Counted from the stretch's first letter, positions 1 to 12,900 are shown. The stretch is DNA of 64,000 bases from Patiria pectinifera (GCA_029964075.1 CM057140.1:4048643-4112642), one strand, 5' to 3'. Notes: a model not told the origin generated them from the letters alone. Numbers and translations: made by a program.

Positions 1-97
1 TAGTTTTTAATGGGGCCTCTGTGAGTTTAGAACTCCATTTTTCGGTTCGCATTGTTTAGCTTTATTCATTTCAAAGGGGCTACTGCAAAATGTTTAC

Positions 98-236
98 CAC
101 AATAATTGGGAAGAGCCAGTAGTTTCTTGTCTCAACCTCCATTCCGACGTACTCCAAGTTTTGAGGAAGACGCTCGCTGATGTAGTCACACTTTCTTGTG
201 CCTTCTTGGAATTCTGCCTCGTCGAAACCCTGAAAT
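98..236 (-). CDS. Aminotransferase-like gene, third coding exon
   Basis: The exon encodes residues 305 (split) to 351, beginning RFQGFDEAEF and ending NYWLFPIIV. The YW-FP segment resembles the C-terminal part of DegT-family enzymes. The acceptor is TGTTTACAG and the donor GTAAAC begins at 97. The rest of the gene lies left of the window. Confidence 0.8.
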
Positions 237-1664
237 CTGTAAACAGAAAAGACACAATTCCAAAAATGTTCAACTATTTGAAGAGCCTTTGAGAAGGAGA
301 GTAGATGAATTAGACAATCAATGTTGTGGCTCAACAAGATTTTGTTTCTGTGGTTAGCAAATTCAGTTTTTTAAGGTCGAGTTTTTGGGAAAGTAATCAA
401 CTTGCCTCCTTCGCATCATTCTAAGCAAAGCTGTGGATGGTTGCTGGCGGATGGTATCAATAAAGTTGGCGGGGAATCCCCTTAGAATGGATACCACGGC
501 TTCCTTGTGATCAAACCCGAGGGCATGAAAAATTGGCAGCATAAGTCTCATGAGTACGGGAGTGTTCAACGCGACCATCCCAACAACGCTTTGGAGGATT
601 TTCTTGATGTACGCAGCTCTGCTCTGGATCGGATATTTGTAGTACAGTTCCTGCATCTGGCTGAATAATTCGGGATCCTTCACTCTGGCAACAGCGCCCC
701 CAAAGGCAGTGCTGGGTTTGATCGCGCCGAAACTGAAGAAGGAGATATCCGCTTTCGGGTGCCCGAGTTTCTGGAAGCCGCAGAAGACTTCGGCGCAGTC
801 TTCTACGATGGAGAGATTACGACTGCGGCAGACGTCGATGATGTCGTCGATGTCGGACCAGCGGCCGTAAACGTGAGCGATGACGATTGCAACGGTGTTC
901 TCGGAGATCAGCGAATCCAGAAGCTCGATTTTAGGGGCTAGAGTGTCGATGCTGATGTCGAGCGGCTTGACGCGGAGTCCATGGTGCTGGGCGATGTGAA
1001 GCATCTGAGGGATATTGATGGCCGTCATTAGGATCTCCGAGCCCGGTGGGTACTTTTTCACACGGAGGAACAGGTCGAAGGCTGAACGGACCGACAAACA
1101 TGGCAAAATAAAGTGGTCGGTGGGATGGCTTTGATTGGTGGGACTGCCGGACCTCCAGATGTGTCGCAAGTCAGATTCGATCTTGTCTCTTTGGTTGTCA
1201 GGTTCTGCCAGGTAAAGCAGCGAAGACAGGACATCCTTCCATGAGGCATCTTGAGAGGAAAAGGATCAGAAACAGAACAAGTAAACACTAGAAAAAAAAC
1301 ATTATTGCTGGGAACCTGCTGTGAATCAAATCAATTTATAAATTTATTCAATAATGCATTACATGTATTACTATTTTTAACAAAATGTAAAAATCAAGCA
1401 ACATACAAGTTTTACAAAGTACTCCTTATGAGTCGATTCATTAACACTGTGTTAATTCTGGGGATTGATTACTCCTACTATGAGGCTCCACGTACTGGAT
1501 AGTTCTAGGAGTAGGGATTGATCTCTGGCAATTTCAAATACTGTGAATATTATGGGAAAAGGCTGACCAAAACAAGAAAAGTGACAATACTCACCGATGT
1601 ACAAACAAGGATAGGGGACGAGTGGAAATCTGTCTGGCGACGATCCTGATGCCATGTTTGGCAT
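98..1664 (-). CDS. DegT/DnrJ/EryC1/StrS-family PLP aminotransferase-like protein (5' part)
   Basis: Joined exons, in transcript order, are 1664–1595, 1249–406 and 236–98. They read in one frame for 351 residues and then run off the window at a GTAAAC donor. The protein has the fold-type I aminotransferase signature of the DegT family: AHVYG, then VEDCAE (the Asp that contacts the PLP ring nitrogen), then SFFSFGAIKPSTAFGGA, whose Lys (about residue 201) would form the PLP Schiff base. Bacterial relatives transfer amino groups to nucleotide-linked keto-sugars; the substrate of the animal homologue is not known to me. The start is ATG 1664 because an in-frame TGA lies 11 codons upstream; the next ATG, four codons in, has a better Kozak context and is possible. 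The gene is head to head with the convertase. The family call is firm; the substrate is open. Confidence 0.85.
406..1249 (-). CDS. Aminotransferase-like gene, main catalytic exon
   Basis: The exon carries residues 24–305, including the Asp and Lys that bind PLP. Its acceptor is a strong pyrimidine tract ending CTCTCAAG at 1250. The exon ends in AG followed by GCAAGT, the consensus of a GC-type donor. Only this donor gives phase 2, which the next exon needs; the GT three bases downstream would put the next exon out of frame and into a stop. Confidence 0.85.
1595..1664 (-). CDS. Aminotransferase-like gene, first coding exon
   Basis: It encodes 23 residues from ATG 1664 plus one base of a split Asp codon. 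The donor GTGAGT begins at 1594. The transcribed exon probably starts at 1776, after a pyrimidine-rich tract and CAG on the minus strand, so 1665–1776 would be 5' UTR. Phase 1 at the donor matches phase 1 at the next acceptor. Confidence 0.75.
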
Positions 1665-1776
1665 GCGAGTCGAAATGAGATCATTGCATGTGCCTCATTG
1701 TAACGCCGCGCTGCAATACAAAGTCCCCTGGCATGCCTGGATGAAATCTGTGATAACTGCTGCTGATGAAGTCCAT

Positions 1777-2077
1777 CTGGAAACAAGAGGGTACGACTAT
1801 GAGATATTTAGTTTATTACTGAAAAGTAAGTAACACTAACAGTTAGCATGTTTAGGGCCTAGTGCAGTATAGCACCTAGGCTAGACTAGTTTAAAAACAC
1901 AGTTCTTTTCCAAAATTTGTGCATGATGTGTCTCCAAATCATGTGCTGAATTTTGCTTAAAAAAATAAATTATTTTTCCAGTTTTTCTTACTCGACGTGG
2001 TGATCACAGTTTTATCCTCGGTCAACAGAAACTCATTGGGACATGATTCGATCATAAAGAAATTAATCATTACTTAC
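1777..2077 (-). other. Probable 5' UTR intron of the aminotransferase-like gene
   Basis: On the minus strand a GTAAGT donor (2077–2072) is paired with a TTTCCAG acceptor at 1777. This would place a short non-coding first exon upstream of 2078. It is inferred from splice consensus only. Confidence 0.45.
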
Positions 2078-2260
2078 AGTGATGTGTTTATTTTGGTAAG
2101 GCGCGGCTAATTTTGATCAAAAATAAATAATGAAGACCGCCCTCTATTTACCATTCTGCCACTTTATAATAATGAAGATCGCCCTCTATTGACAATTCCG
2201 CTGCTCGACTTTGCGTATCAAAGACATGAAAGTTGGAGCAACGAAACCCACTTTTCTGCC
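2078..2260. promoter_or_regulatory. Putative shared (bidirectional) promoter
   Basis: The inferred first exon of the minus-strand gene ends at 2078, and the inferred first exon of the convertase ends at 2533 and probably starts after about 2190. The start sites of the two genes would therefore lie within one to a few hundred bases. The interval holds a tandem duplication of about 36 bp (2125–2160 and 2167–2202), each copy with a CGCCCTCTATT core that resembles part of a CTCF site. No TATA box is obvious. Transcript ends cannot be read from sequence. Confidence 0.45.
2125..2202. repeat. Two-copy direct repeat between the divergent genes
   Basis: Two copies of a roughly 36-bp unit, AATAATGAAGA followed by CGCCCTCTATT and a CATTC-like end, repeat at about 42-bp spacing with few mismatches. 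Confidence 0.75.
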
Positions 2261-2533
2261 GGCGAAATCAGCGACCAAAATACTTCATTCTGTCACCAAA
2301 TTTCACGTGAATACCGCTTCGACCTAGGCCTTGGAACACCACGACATCATTTCTTTGAAACTGTGCGACTTTTTAAGCGGCAGACATGTTTTAATCGGAG
2401 GAAATTGATCAGAATTGTGGTGGGTGTGGAAGTTGCGGGTACGGTGACAGAGCGGGGCAGTGGGAGCGGAGCTGGGTCGCTTTGCCGCCCGTGTGCTGCG
2501 GGGAAAAAGAACCGATTGAAAGCCACACGCACG
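2200..2533 (+). other. Probable non-coding first exon of the convertase gene
   Basis: This stretch is richer in GC and CpG than its surroundings and ends in ACG followed by GTAAGT at 2534, a near-perfect donor. The coding first exon has an acceptor 14 bases before its ATG (TTCCTAAACAG ending at 3761), which requires an upstream 5' UTR exon. The left boundary is a guess. Confidence 0.5.
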
Positions 2534-3761
2534 GTAAGTAGTTTTGATTATTCATTGAGGCATCATGCACATGGTTCCCTGTGTTCGTTAAAGCATTGAG
2601 CAAGGAAACATTGAGGAATAAGATTACAACTTTAGGAAAAATTCTGCTATCCGGACACCACTTTTTTCAATTAATTTTCTAGCGCCAAAAGTTACCTCTT
2701 TTATGGTTATTCCCTCCCCCTCCCTCTACTCTCCCCTCTCTTTCCTTAATTTCTTCTATCAATCAGTCAATCATCCGCTCGTGATTCTCAACTCGACGCT
2801 TGCTTGATACACGAGTCTCTCTCTTAACCGCTAGGCAGCATATGATCGCTGCAAATGAATGATCAATCTTTGGACCGTATTTGAAGTACCATTGAAATAA
2901 ACTAGAAATTCATGAAAAAATATATATACATAATGACGTGTCATCATCATTGGTCGGCTCATCACGGCGTCTCATGCGCGCCATGGGTTATCGATGTCAT
3001 GCGTATAACTACCGCTGTTCCAGACACTCCCCAAGTTTTTTTCGGCGGCTGCTTCAACTCAGATCTGCACTACATGTGCATGCAAAATGTGCTCCAAAAA
3101 CACATTTTTACCAATTTTTTTCCGCATGTCCACTCTTTCCTGGATTCCTCTTGGTTGAAATCACAAGGTGAGGTGAAAATTTGGATGTTTGGCGGCAGGT
3201 AAGTGGTGTCCGGTTGGCAGAATTTTACCCAACTGTACAAGAAATAGTTGATCTGATTGGTGTGACCATATTTCATGATTTGGAGGAAGGAACAACTTTT
3301 AACGTGTTCAACTTATGTGGTTGCTTTATACTAATTTTCATAGAGCAATACAATGTAATTGGCTTTTCCTGCCATTAATGGCGTCAAACCCATTTGTTCT
3401 CTTCTGATTTTTTTCTTCTTCTTTCTTTCTTGTAGTTTGTTTTTGTACTATTTCCTAGCAATACAATCAGACAATGTAGACTTTGTACACAAATTGTCTA
3501 GGCGGCACTTTTCAACAGTTTTTTTTATGTTCAGATCTTGATGAACTTTACACAATCACCACCATAGCAAAAAAGGTCTGTGCTGACGGACATATTGATG
3601 ATGTCATCATGCGTCATGTGATATCACCTTAAATGTGCAATTTTCAATGGTCTATGGTCCGACTCTTAATACAGAAAAACAAATCTATAGATATGACGAA
3701 AAACATTGCAAGGCAGATAAAATAACATTCAATTTCTTAATTTTTGTTGGTTCCTAAACAG

Positions 3762-3955
3762 AGTTGAGATTCAAGATGGCGTTGCGTTTCTTGTCCTTCG
3801 TACTGTTGGCCCTGACTGGACTCCTGTGTGGGGCAGCCGTCACGGACGATCGTGAAGACCGGATGTTTCACAACGAGTGGGCGGTGGAAGTACGGGGAGG
3901 TGAAAGGGTAGCCAGGGAAGTGGCGCAGGAATACGGTTTCACGTTTGTCAGAAAA
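3762..3955 (+). CDS. PCSK1: PCSK1-like exon 1: signal peptide and start of prodomain
   Basis: The acceptor ends at 3761 and the ATG is at 3776 (context TCAAGATGG). Residues 1–20 form a hydrophobic signal peptide ([20 protein letters not shown]). FHNEWAVEV and [15 protein letters not shown] are the typical first strands and helix of a convertase prodomain. It ends AGA AAA then GTAAGT, phase 0; CDS is 180 nt. Confidence 0.92.
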
Positions 3956-6900
3956 GTAAGTTTACAATATATGAGGTGTTCTGTCAAAATGAGACAGAAC
4001 TGGGCATAGGTTGAAATGAGGGTTTGCGGGTATAAGAAAATAAAATAAAATTCTCCTCACAATACTGTTTGTTGCACTTCAGTCGGACATTCCGTTGACA
4101 AGTTATGGCTGTTTAAAGTGGCACTAGGTCCTGAAATCCCCCAAAATTTCTTGTTTTGGATTGTTTGGCAAGATTACCATATGCGAAGTTCACTAATTTT
4201 CCCCTGTGTTGACTAACAAGACCCAAAATAGCAATTTCATGTCATCAAAGTCAATTTGAGTAGTGAGAAAATACAAGCATTTTCTTAGAAAACACTTAGT
4301 GTTGAGTGAACTTCGTATATGGAAATCTTTCCGATTGTTTACTATTCCTATTTCAAACATGTGGTTGAAAGGAAACCAACCTAATGTCTTACCGTTCCCG
4401 AGAAAAGACGGAAAAAAACCCCGGTTGTTTACATCGGACACAACAATGTGTGTCTTGGGAACAGCGGTGACCAATCACCAATGCAAAAAAATGGTTTCTT
4501 CAAGAGGCGAACACTTAACACGTACGAAAGAAATCACAACTAACATCCAATCGGCTCGAATTTATGGGGCCGCAAAAGTGGACCCCGAAATTCGTTTTCG
4601 CACGCATAATACAGGAATAACACAAAAAACGCCCAGTTTTTAAAGGGTAGTTGTGTGGATGTTTCTATCCTAGTTTTAAATGTTCTTTCCGATTAACATA
4701 ATCTCGTTCAAAGCACGTTTTGTAGCCCAATTGGGCTGTTCCAGGACCTAGTGTCCCTTTAAAGTTTGTGTTTATCGACATGTGAAAATTTAACACTTAG
4801 AACAAGTACCAAGTGGTACAACCCACGGCAGTTCCACGAGTTGTACAGCCGTGAATTTTGCCAGGCAATGGGGCGTGACCTAATATGCAAATTAGACGCA
4901 AAACTGTAGGTATTCCATAGAAACTCACTTGCAAAGCTGTGATACACAGTGTAATACGCCCTGAGTAAAGTGTCCACCAACAAACCCACCACCCAACCAA
5001 TAAACGCAGCTCAAGCCCACGGCATGTTTCACACCGCCGTGGGGAAAAAGCCTTTAAAGTTTCGACTTTTTGTTGTTGTGAAAATGAAACATGCCAATTA
5101 TTTTTCTTTAAAATTAAAAACACTGTTATTCCATGATTTTTATTCTATTTCTTTAAAATCTGTGTAGTCATGGTAGTAGACATGATATCAAAGATTACAA
5201 ATATTTATAAATCTGAAAATCGAAACAAATCCCCCATTTCGTCTTCTTCCCTTCATTTTTCTCCACTATGGCCTGTGCCCAGTTCTGTCTCATTTTGCCA
5301 GAGTGCCTCACATTTAAGGATTAAAAAAATTTACATGTCATTGAAACAAGTAAGGATAAAATTTTAAATTGATATTAAATATTTCTACTTAGTCTCTCAA
5401 GAATAGGGTAATTGTTTTTAGTTATACTGAAATGTTCTTGTTATTAAATAAAAATTAGGTCGGCCTATCCAATAAACAAATTTAGCTTGGTACTAAAAAA
5501 GCACTCGTCTGCCATCTGCATTTGAGCTTGAAATTTTACTAAATGTCAAACTGTTGTAATATATTTCGTCTATAACTGAACCAAGTAAATGTGTGGCAGA
5601 CGTTTGATCCGTTCTTTTCGTATTCAATGAAACTGCAACTCAGTGCGCTAGAGAATATTTTATGCATCGTGCCATATGGTGGTATTTTATTCTTTTAACT
5701 GCACAGGATGTGTCCGTCATTAGGCTTATATTAGCCGTATCAAATTACCATATTGTTTTACATACGTTGCCGCTGCCGACTTGGTGTCATTTGACATATT
5801 TTATTACGCATTACAGATGTTTCCTACATGTATATATGTACGCACATGTAAGCGTCACACGTCTTTAAATTGGAAAAAATAAGCGTCAGGAAGTTGAATG
5901 CTAACATCTGTGTTGCTGCGGTTTTTTGGTATTTTGCTTTGGCAGTTCTGTATATTTTACATGCAGACAGAATTTTCAATCCTAACGTAACTGAAAGGTA
6001 ATGCACACTGTTTGCAAAAGAAACCCCAAAAATGTGCTTTTTGCCGATTCGAAGAACAACGCCACAATTGAATAGAAAATAGTGGTGGGATTAAAATGGT
6101 GAATTTTAAAACATTCTGTTTGAATTCCACCATTCGGTTTAAATTTTGGAAATATGGTCATTTGAAAATTGGCGGCCACGCCCATTTTGACCAAAATTGC
6201 CAAACAATAGGGGGCGGTAGCGCGAAAACCGTTTGTCCGATGGCGCTAAAACTGAAAATTTCTGCTTTTTTTAAGCCTAAATTACCCCACATACTAAATA
6301 TGAACCGATTTGAAGGGGGTGGGGTTTAAACTTTAAAAAAAATTTGGGTGATTTGACACGGAATGACCCTTTTGTAAAAACTTGGTAGTTTTATTTGTCG
6401 ATGTTTGCAAATGTTGTATATTCCCTTTAAACAAAATCTATTTGCACAGACATCCATGTAGGGGCTCTACAAGAGTTTGGACATGTTGGGTGGTTGCTGT
6501 GTGCTGTGAAGATATACAGTCTCATTCAGTGTTCACTGTCCAAATAGTTATTTTGTTGTGTGCTGTGTGTTCAATGGGTAGGACTGGCAAACATTGGACA
6601 GTTTGGACTGCACCTTACAAAATGTGTAAAACGCCAGACAAATTGAGTTGCGGTGATGAATGTCATTTTTGTAAGACTTAAAGGAAAGATACAACATTTG
6701 CAAACATCAAAAAACGAAATGATCAAATTATCACGAAATACCTTACTGAATTGTTAGGGACTGACAGTCTAAATCACCCTTTAAAATCGTGGCTCCTGGT
6801 GTGCTGACATTTAAAAACAAAAGTGTATTTTTCCAACGATGGTCGGCCGACCAGCGTTGGAGAAAACTGGCTTGTTTTCAAAAACTGTTCCTAAGTTTTC

Positions 6901-9900
6901 ATAGTTATTCTGACTTTTCTTTGCAATTGATTACACACCTGTGAAGGGGTACAAGCCTGCTCGACTGATTCTCTGAGCTTACAATTCCCCAAATGTATTA
7001 ATTGCTCTGTTTCATTTTAAGTGGGGTCAGGGAACCAGACTACAAGAACATGATAGGTTTTCTTGGTTTTTCCAGCATCTACAAGCCTTAAACGTGAAAC
7101 AAGACAGTTTAACAATATTTTTTTATAACATAGGGCCTACTAATCTTCCAAATCCATTTATTTCTGAAAATTACAGCAGAAGCAAATGTTGTACATGCCC
7201 TTTAAATATAAATTGTAAAAAAAAAAATGTATTAATGTAAGAATTATGTGAGGCAAGGAAGATACATTTTAACCTTATAATTTCCATTCAGTGAAGCAGA
7301 TGAGAAGACCCAGATTTTATCAAAACAAAAAAAGTGTACAAACCAAAGTGTTAAACTAGAATTAGCTTATTCCAATAAAAGCTGAATTCTGTTAGTTTCC
7401 AACACGTCAAAAATGTCCATTGTTGGCCGAAACAAAAAAGGAAATAATCTGCAAAAACATACCAGCAACATGAAGTGCTTGAAATTCTTTAGTCGTAAAA
7501 AATTGCGTGTTTACGATAACCAAATTTAGGCCAAATTGCCGACTTCAAATATTTTATTGCCACATTTGCCCAAAAATTCCAGGGCCATGCAATGTCATTT
7601 GTTTCAAGCAGTCTTTGAAAATGAACCTTTGTGTCTCCTGAAATCCTTATTTTCAATTTTCGTTTTACTATTTTCAAGGGTAGTATTTTGGTGCCTTTTG
7701 GTTTTTATGCTAATGCGAATGTCCATATTCGTGGGCAAAAGTGTTGATATCATTTCAGGCAGAAACCTCAATGTTACATCTATTTCAGCACAAAAAATTA
7801 CCAGAATTTTGGATATTTTGCTGGTGTAAATGTTCTTTTCTTGTGTGATTAGTTGTTGTGTCAGTACATGGCAGTAAGCCAATGAGCAAACTTTTCTCAC
7901 CAATGTTTTCCATGGGCAGACTTTCGGATTCACATTTGAACAGAAAACCTCCTAAACTGAACAGTGTCTTCCTGAAATGACATCACAGCAACAGCGCCCT
8001 CAGTTGTCTGGAAAAGCATAGTGGACCCATTTAAATGTTTAAAGAAGTGCACTTTTCAATAAAAATTAACCAAAAATAGATGTCAAATAGCTTTAAGAAA
8101 TTTTGTTCCAGAAAATGTGATGCGATCAAGCTACATGAGTCGTTTGTCGACCCTGGTCAATTTTTTTTTATTACAGATTGGAAAAGAGTACCGGTACCAC
8201 CTCAGCATGCATTACTGTTATGACATGTATGAAAATCGCATCCTGATACATTCTTCAGTTCAAAAATTATTGAAGTCGGAACACTAAGCGATGTGATGAA
8301 GTGATGCGATGAAGTGGCCCTATTTTGGCCTGTATCTCCAAATTAAATTCCCGACAAACGACTCATTTAGCTTGATCGCATCACAAATGTGTTCTGGGAA
8401 AACTTCATATCGTGCCCCCTTTAATAAGTATTTTTCCCCCCTACGTATTTTACAGATTGGAACTTTGGAGAATATGTACAGATTGGAGAAAGATAACCAC
8501 CATAGGAGGTCTAGGAGAGAGGCTGTGGATGTTACAAGTCTGCTAAAGGAAGATGCAAGGGTAAGGATGGGTGGGGCCGGAGGGGGAGGTTGAGTAGGTG
8601 GGGTAAAGGCATAGAGCTATATTAAATTACTAGAGCGCTAACTCCTCATTCTTGCGCGCGGAGACGCTTTGAAGCCGCTCTGGGCGCAGACATTTTGAAT
8701 TTATGTGCGTGTTTGTAGAACACAATCAAAATAGATGGATTAAATTTTAAAAGTGAACTCTAAATGCAACGCGCAAGTAGAAGATACGCAAACAACTTTA
8801 AAAACGCGTCAAAAACTCATGACAGTTCGAAAAACGTCACGGCGGATAGCATTTGCAGCCTAGCGGAGGGATGCGCACACGTTGCACTGTTTGGGTAGAG
8901 CAAAATGAAACGCTCATTTGCTGATCGTGCGTTTCGGTTTTGGGCGTATCGGCTTTGATGACGCACCGGTATGGAATACAAACATATATGCAAATAGCCG
9001 TACAAAAGCCGTACAAAATTTCGATTTTTCCATAATAGGTTAGTGCACAAACATGGATGCGCCCATCAGGCATTACTTTGTACACGAAGTAAGTGCTCTA
9101 ATAATTTAATATAGCTCTATGGGTAGGCCTAAAGGTTGATATAGGCTTGGGCAATACTGTGCCAGAATCGATTAGAAGCGATTCCAAAGTCGGTATCGGA
9201 ATAGCAATCGTGATTCCACTATTTTGAGGAATCGATACTCTGTAGTACTTATAAACGGCATAATTATGGAATCATTTCTGAAAAGTTGTGAAAAAATGAA
9301 AATATGTAAGTTTGTTGACTGGATAATTGCTGGGACTTTGTTGAAAAAAATGTATGTATTATTTTAAATTAGTGAAGTTTAGCGTTAAGTTAACGGCGCT
9401 GTGAAACCAGAAAGTATTCAGTTTTTGTGTTTATCATGAAAAACTCACAGTTGCAAAACTTTCTGTGCCAAGTCGCAAGTTAAATCTTCACAAATCAAGT
9501 CAAGTCGCAAGTCAAGTTTTTCAGGTCCGTCTGAGCGTGTTCCGTTATAAATCACATGACACACGCACCCTGTTTTCAACAGCCTTTATTGACGATACAA
9601 GTCTTTAGTTTGCAATATCTGAATACTAGTTAGGAATCATGCAGGACGCCTAGCTTTCTACATGCACATCAGGGCCCAATTTCACGGCGCTGCTAAGCAC
9701 AAGATTTTTTGCTAACAGAGCCTCCGTCTATTTCATGGAGACCGTAAGCATAAGCACAGCAAACGACACGCTTATTTCGGAGGAAAAATTTGCTTAACTT
9801 AGTGACGTAACAATGGAAATCTCCATGCACACGCGACCGTTAGCACACACACGCCGTGAAATAGTGCTTAGCAAATTTTTCTGCTATGCTAAACACAACT

Positions 9901-12900
9901 TTTGTGCTAACTGTTAAGCAGCGCCGTGAAATTGGGCCCTGGCCCTGTTAACCAAATTTTGCATAAGCCCGAAAAATTGCGTTTATTTTAACAAAAGTTT
10001 TAATGTCAGCAAGTCAAAGTTATCCAAGTCAAGTTAAGGCACAATTAATTTTTTCAAGTCAAGTCAAGTCTCAAGCCAAAATAGAGACTCGAGTCAACAA
10101 CACTTTTGAAAATTTTGTCAAAAAAGGTATGTCCGACATCGTGGAACTGTCCCTTTTTTTTTTACAGTGTATACTATAGTGTACCGTAGTGTCGGTAGGG
10201 TGCGCTGTGGCTGGTTGTGTACATGTTCTTTTGCAAAGGATGCATAATACTGAACGCATACCGTCATGGTTCAGTGAGTGTTATGCAAATCGGCACTGAG
10301 ACCACTCAAATGGTGCATATTAAGGCCATCCTGAAATTCTCAATACCCTTTTTGCGTGGACTCATTTCTCCATATGGACAATTCAGCATCCTACCAACAC
10401 CACAGGGAAACGTTCTGGGGAATGCTTCAGCAACAGTCAGGACAGTAGAGTCTTTGTTGTCAAGAAGGTTCTCTTTGATATCTGACTAACAAAATCCCAG
10501 TCTTTGTTGCCAAGAAGGGTCTTTGAAATCCAGTTGTCAAAATCCCAAGGTCTTTTGTGAAGGCAACAGTATTGATGGACCATTGACAATGAACAAGCCA
10601 AACTTTGTATCATTAAAGAACCTTGTCTGTACCATTTCAAAAGTCATGTACATGTTGTACATGTACAAGTGCTTGTCAAAATACTGAGTGTGCCCCAAAA
10701 AGTGCAACATTTAGAAAACAAACTGCTTCTTAAATGAAATTACATGTACATTAAAGATATAGTCCATCATTTGTAATTTGTGCATTTTGTTCGTTTGAAG
10801 CAACAAAAGTGCTGAAAATCTAAAGAAGGGTACTGAACAACTAACCTGATGAAGTTTCTGAGAAAAACAGCATTCTAGGATCTCATTTTCAAATCAAAAG
10901 TTGCTGAATCATGTTTTGAATTGGGCCTGAATTCAGCGTCCGAGACACGTTCTCACTGAGCCGATTGCAGCTAAGCGATGTTGCGCACTGATCCGACGAA
11001 TTATAGCTACCGCGTGTGCGTCGTGCCAATGCTTGCGCGTGCTTCGCCGAATAACAAAACGAACTACTTATTTCAATTTTCTACAGTGCGTCTTAAGAAG
11101 CACGGTTGGAAAGACCTTCTTTCGTTGATTACTTCAAAATGACAGCTTGCCAGAAAGAATAATTTCACAGGGAGTTTAGTCCCCTTACTATCTTTCAACC
11201 AAGTATGTTTTTCAACAATAATTATGCCAGTTACTTTTGGGATAGCTGCAAATGATGGACTATAGCTTTAAAGCCTGACTATTTATTAATCCACTCCTTT
11301 TTACCCCATTCCGTTTGGGTCCCTAGATCAAGAAATACAATCGATTAAGTGAAAGGGTGTAAATTTTACTTGGGCCACTTTCACCTGGACATGCTGAATC
11401 TGGGTCAAGCATTGAATAGGCATTGAAGTTGGTGACATTATCATCTTTGTTTTGTCAAATTGAACACTGCATACATTTTAAGTACATATACCAGCTGTTG
11501 AATATGTTGGGTGATTCGATTGAATTTTAATTGAATTTGATTTAATTGTTCAATTATTAAAGCAATAACCTTTACTTCAATTGCAATTGTGGATAATTAA
11601 CATTTCAGTGATATTTTGCCACTTCCAAAAACAATGGCATTAAAACTGTATCGCCAACATGTAGGTTGAAAATTTTTGAAAAGTTAAAGGGAAGATACAA
11701 CATTTGCAAACATCGCAAAACGTAATGATCAAATAATCACGAAATACCTCACTAGATTGTTAAGGAATGACAGTCTAAAGCATCCTGTAAAATTGTGGCC
11801 CCTGGTGTACTGACATTTTCAAGAAAAATGGTATTTTTCCAACGCTGGTCGGCCGACCAGTGTTGGAGAAAAACTGGCTTTTTTTTCAAAAACTGCTCCT
11901 AATTTTTCATAATTAGTTATTCCGCGTTTTCTTTGCAATTGTTTGCACGCCTGTGAAGGGGTTCAAGCCTGCTAGACTGATTCTCTGACCTTACAATTCC
12001 CCAAAGTCTATACATTGCTCCGTTTCATCTAAAGTGGGGTCAGGGAACCAAACTACAAGAACACAATTGGTTTTCATTGTTTTTCCAGCATCTACCAGCC
12101 CAAAATGTGAAACAAGTAATTTTGAACAATATTTGCTATAACATACCGTACTAATCCTCCAAATCCATTTATTTCCAAAAATTGCAGCAAAAGCAAATGT
12201 TGTAAATTCCCTTCAAGAAAAGAAAAGTGGACGCTTCAGGTTTGCCTCAAAAGTGGTAAAAGCGCCCTCTCTCGTTCATGCATGGAGCCCTCACATGTAG
12301 ATAAAAAAGACACGTAAGTGATTCGTCTTCCATTTTCCATGTCATTATCAGGTATCTTGGGTTGAGCAACAAGAGACGCATTTCCACGAGAAGCGGGACA
12401 CTGTGGCCGTTGCCCACGACAGAACCGGTGATGACTACGTGCCACCATTCAACGATCCAAGGTTCCCCGATCAGTGGTACTTGGTAGGTTTCTGTCTGTC
12501 AAAGTTGATACAGCACAATAGACACATTCTGAATTAAAGGGACACTAGGTCCTGGAACAGCCCAATTGGGCTACAAAACGCACTTTGAACGAGATGATGT
12601 TAATCGGAAATAACATTTAAAAGTAGGATATAAACATTCCACACAACTATCCTTTCAAAACTGGGCGTTTTTGTGTTGTTCCTGTATTATGCGTGCGAGA
12701 ACGAATTTTGGGGTTCACTTTTGCGACCCCAGCAATTTCAAGCTGTTTGGATGCTAGTTGTGATTTCATTCGTTAGGTGTTTCCCTTTTGTGGACGTTGA
12801 AGCAGCCACTTTTTTGCATTGGTGATTGGTCCATGCTGTTCCCGAGGGACACAACGTGTGTATATCGTGCACTGAGAACGACACGAAAAACGTATTCGTA

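Larger units (their letters stand above)
3956..8455 (+). other. PCSK1-like intron 1 (4.5 kb)
   Basis: It holds TTAA-bounded MITEs at 4113–4763, 6678–7206 and 8039–8424 and a MITE end at 6383–6432. Between them (4764–6382, 7207–8038) I see only AT-rich unique sequence. Confidence 0.85.
8561..12351 (+). other. PCSK1-like intron 2 (3.8 kb)
   Basis: It contains MITEs at 8610–9121, 9670–9941, 10751–11272 and 11684–12215, and AAGTC-rich patches near 9460–9530 and 10005–10095. I see no exon. Confidence 0.85.

Noticed and set aside
1550..1786. Coding reading of the first minus-strand exon in the FPDGLHQQQ frame
   Set aside because: Its phase at the GTGAGT donor does not fit the next exon, whereas the MPNMASG frame does.
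3764..3775. Upstream TTG start giving an extra four residues
   Set aside because: Eukaryotic initiation at ATG 3776 has good context and gives a standard signal peptide.
8176..8260. Possible extra exon beginning ATTGGAAAAGAG after TTATTACAG
   Set aside because: It mimics the start of exon 2 but lacks homology to the prodomain and lies in a MITE; exon 2 at 8456 fits family, phase and donor.
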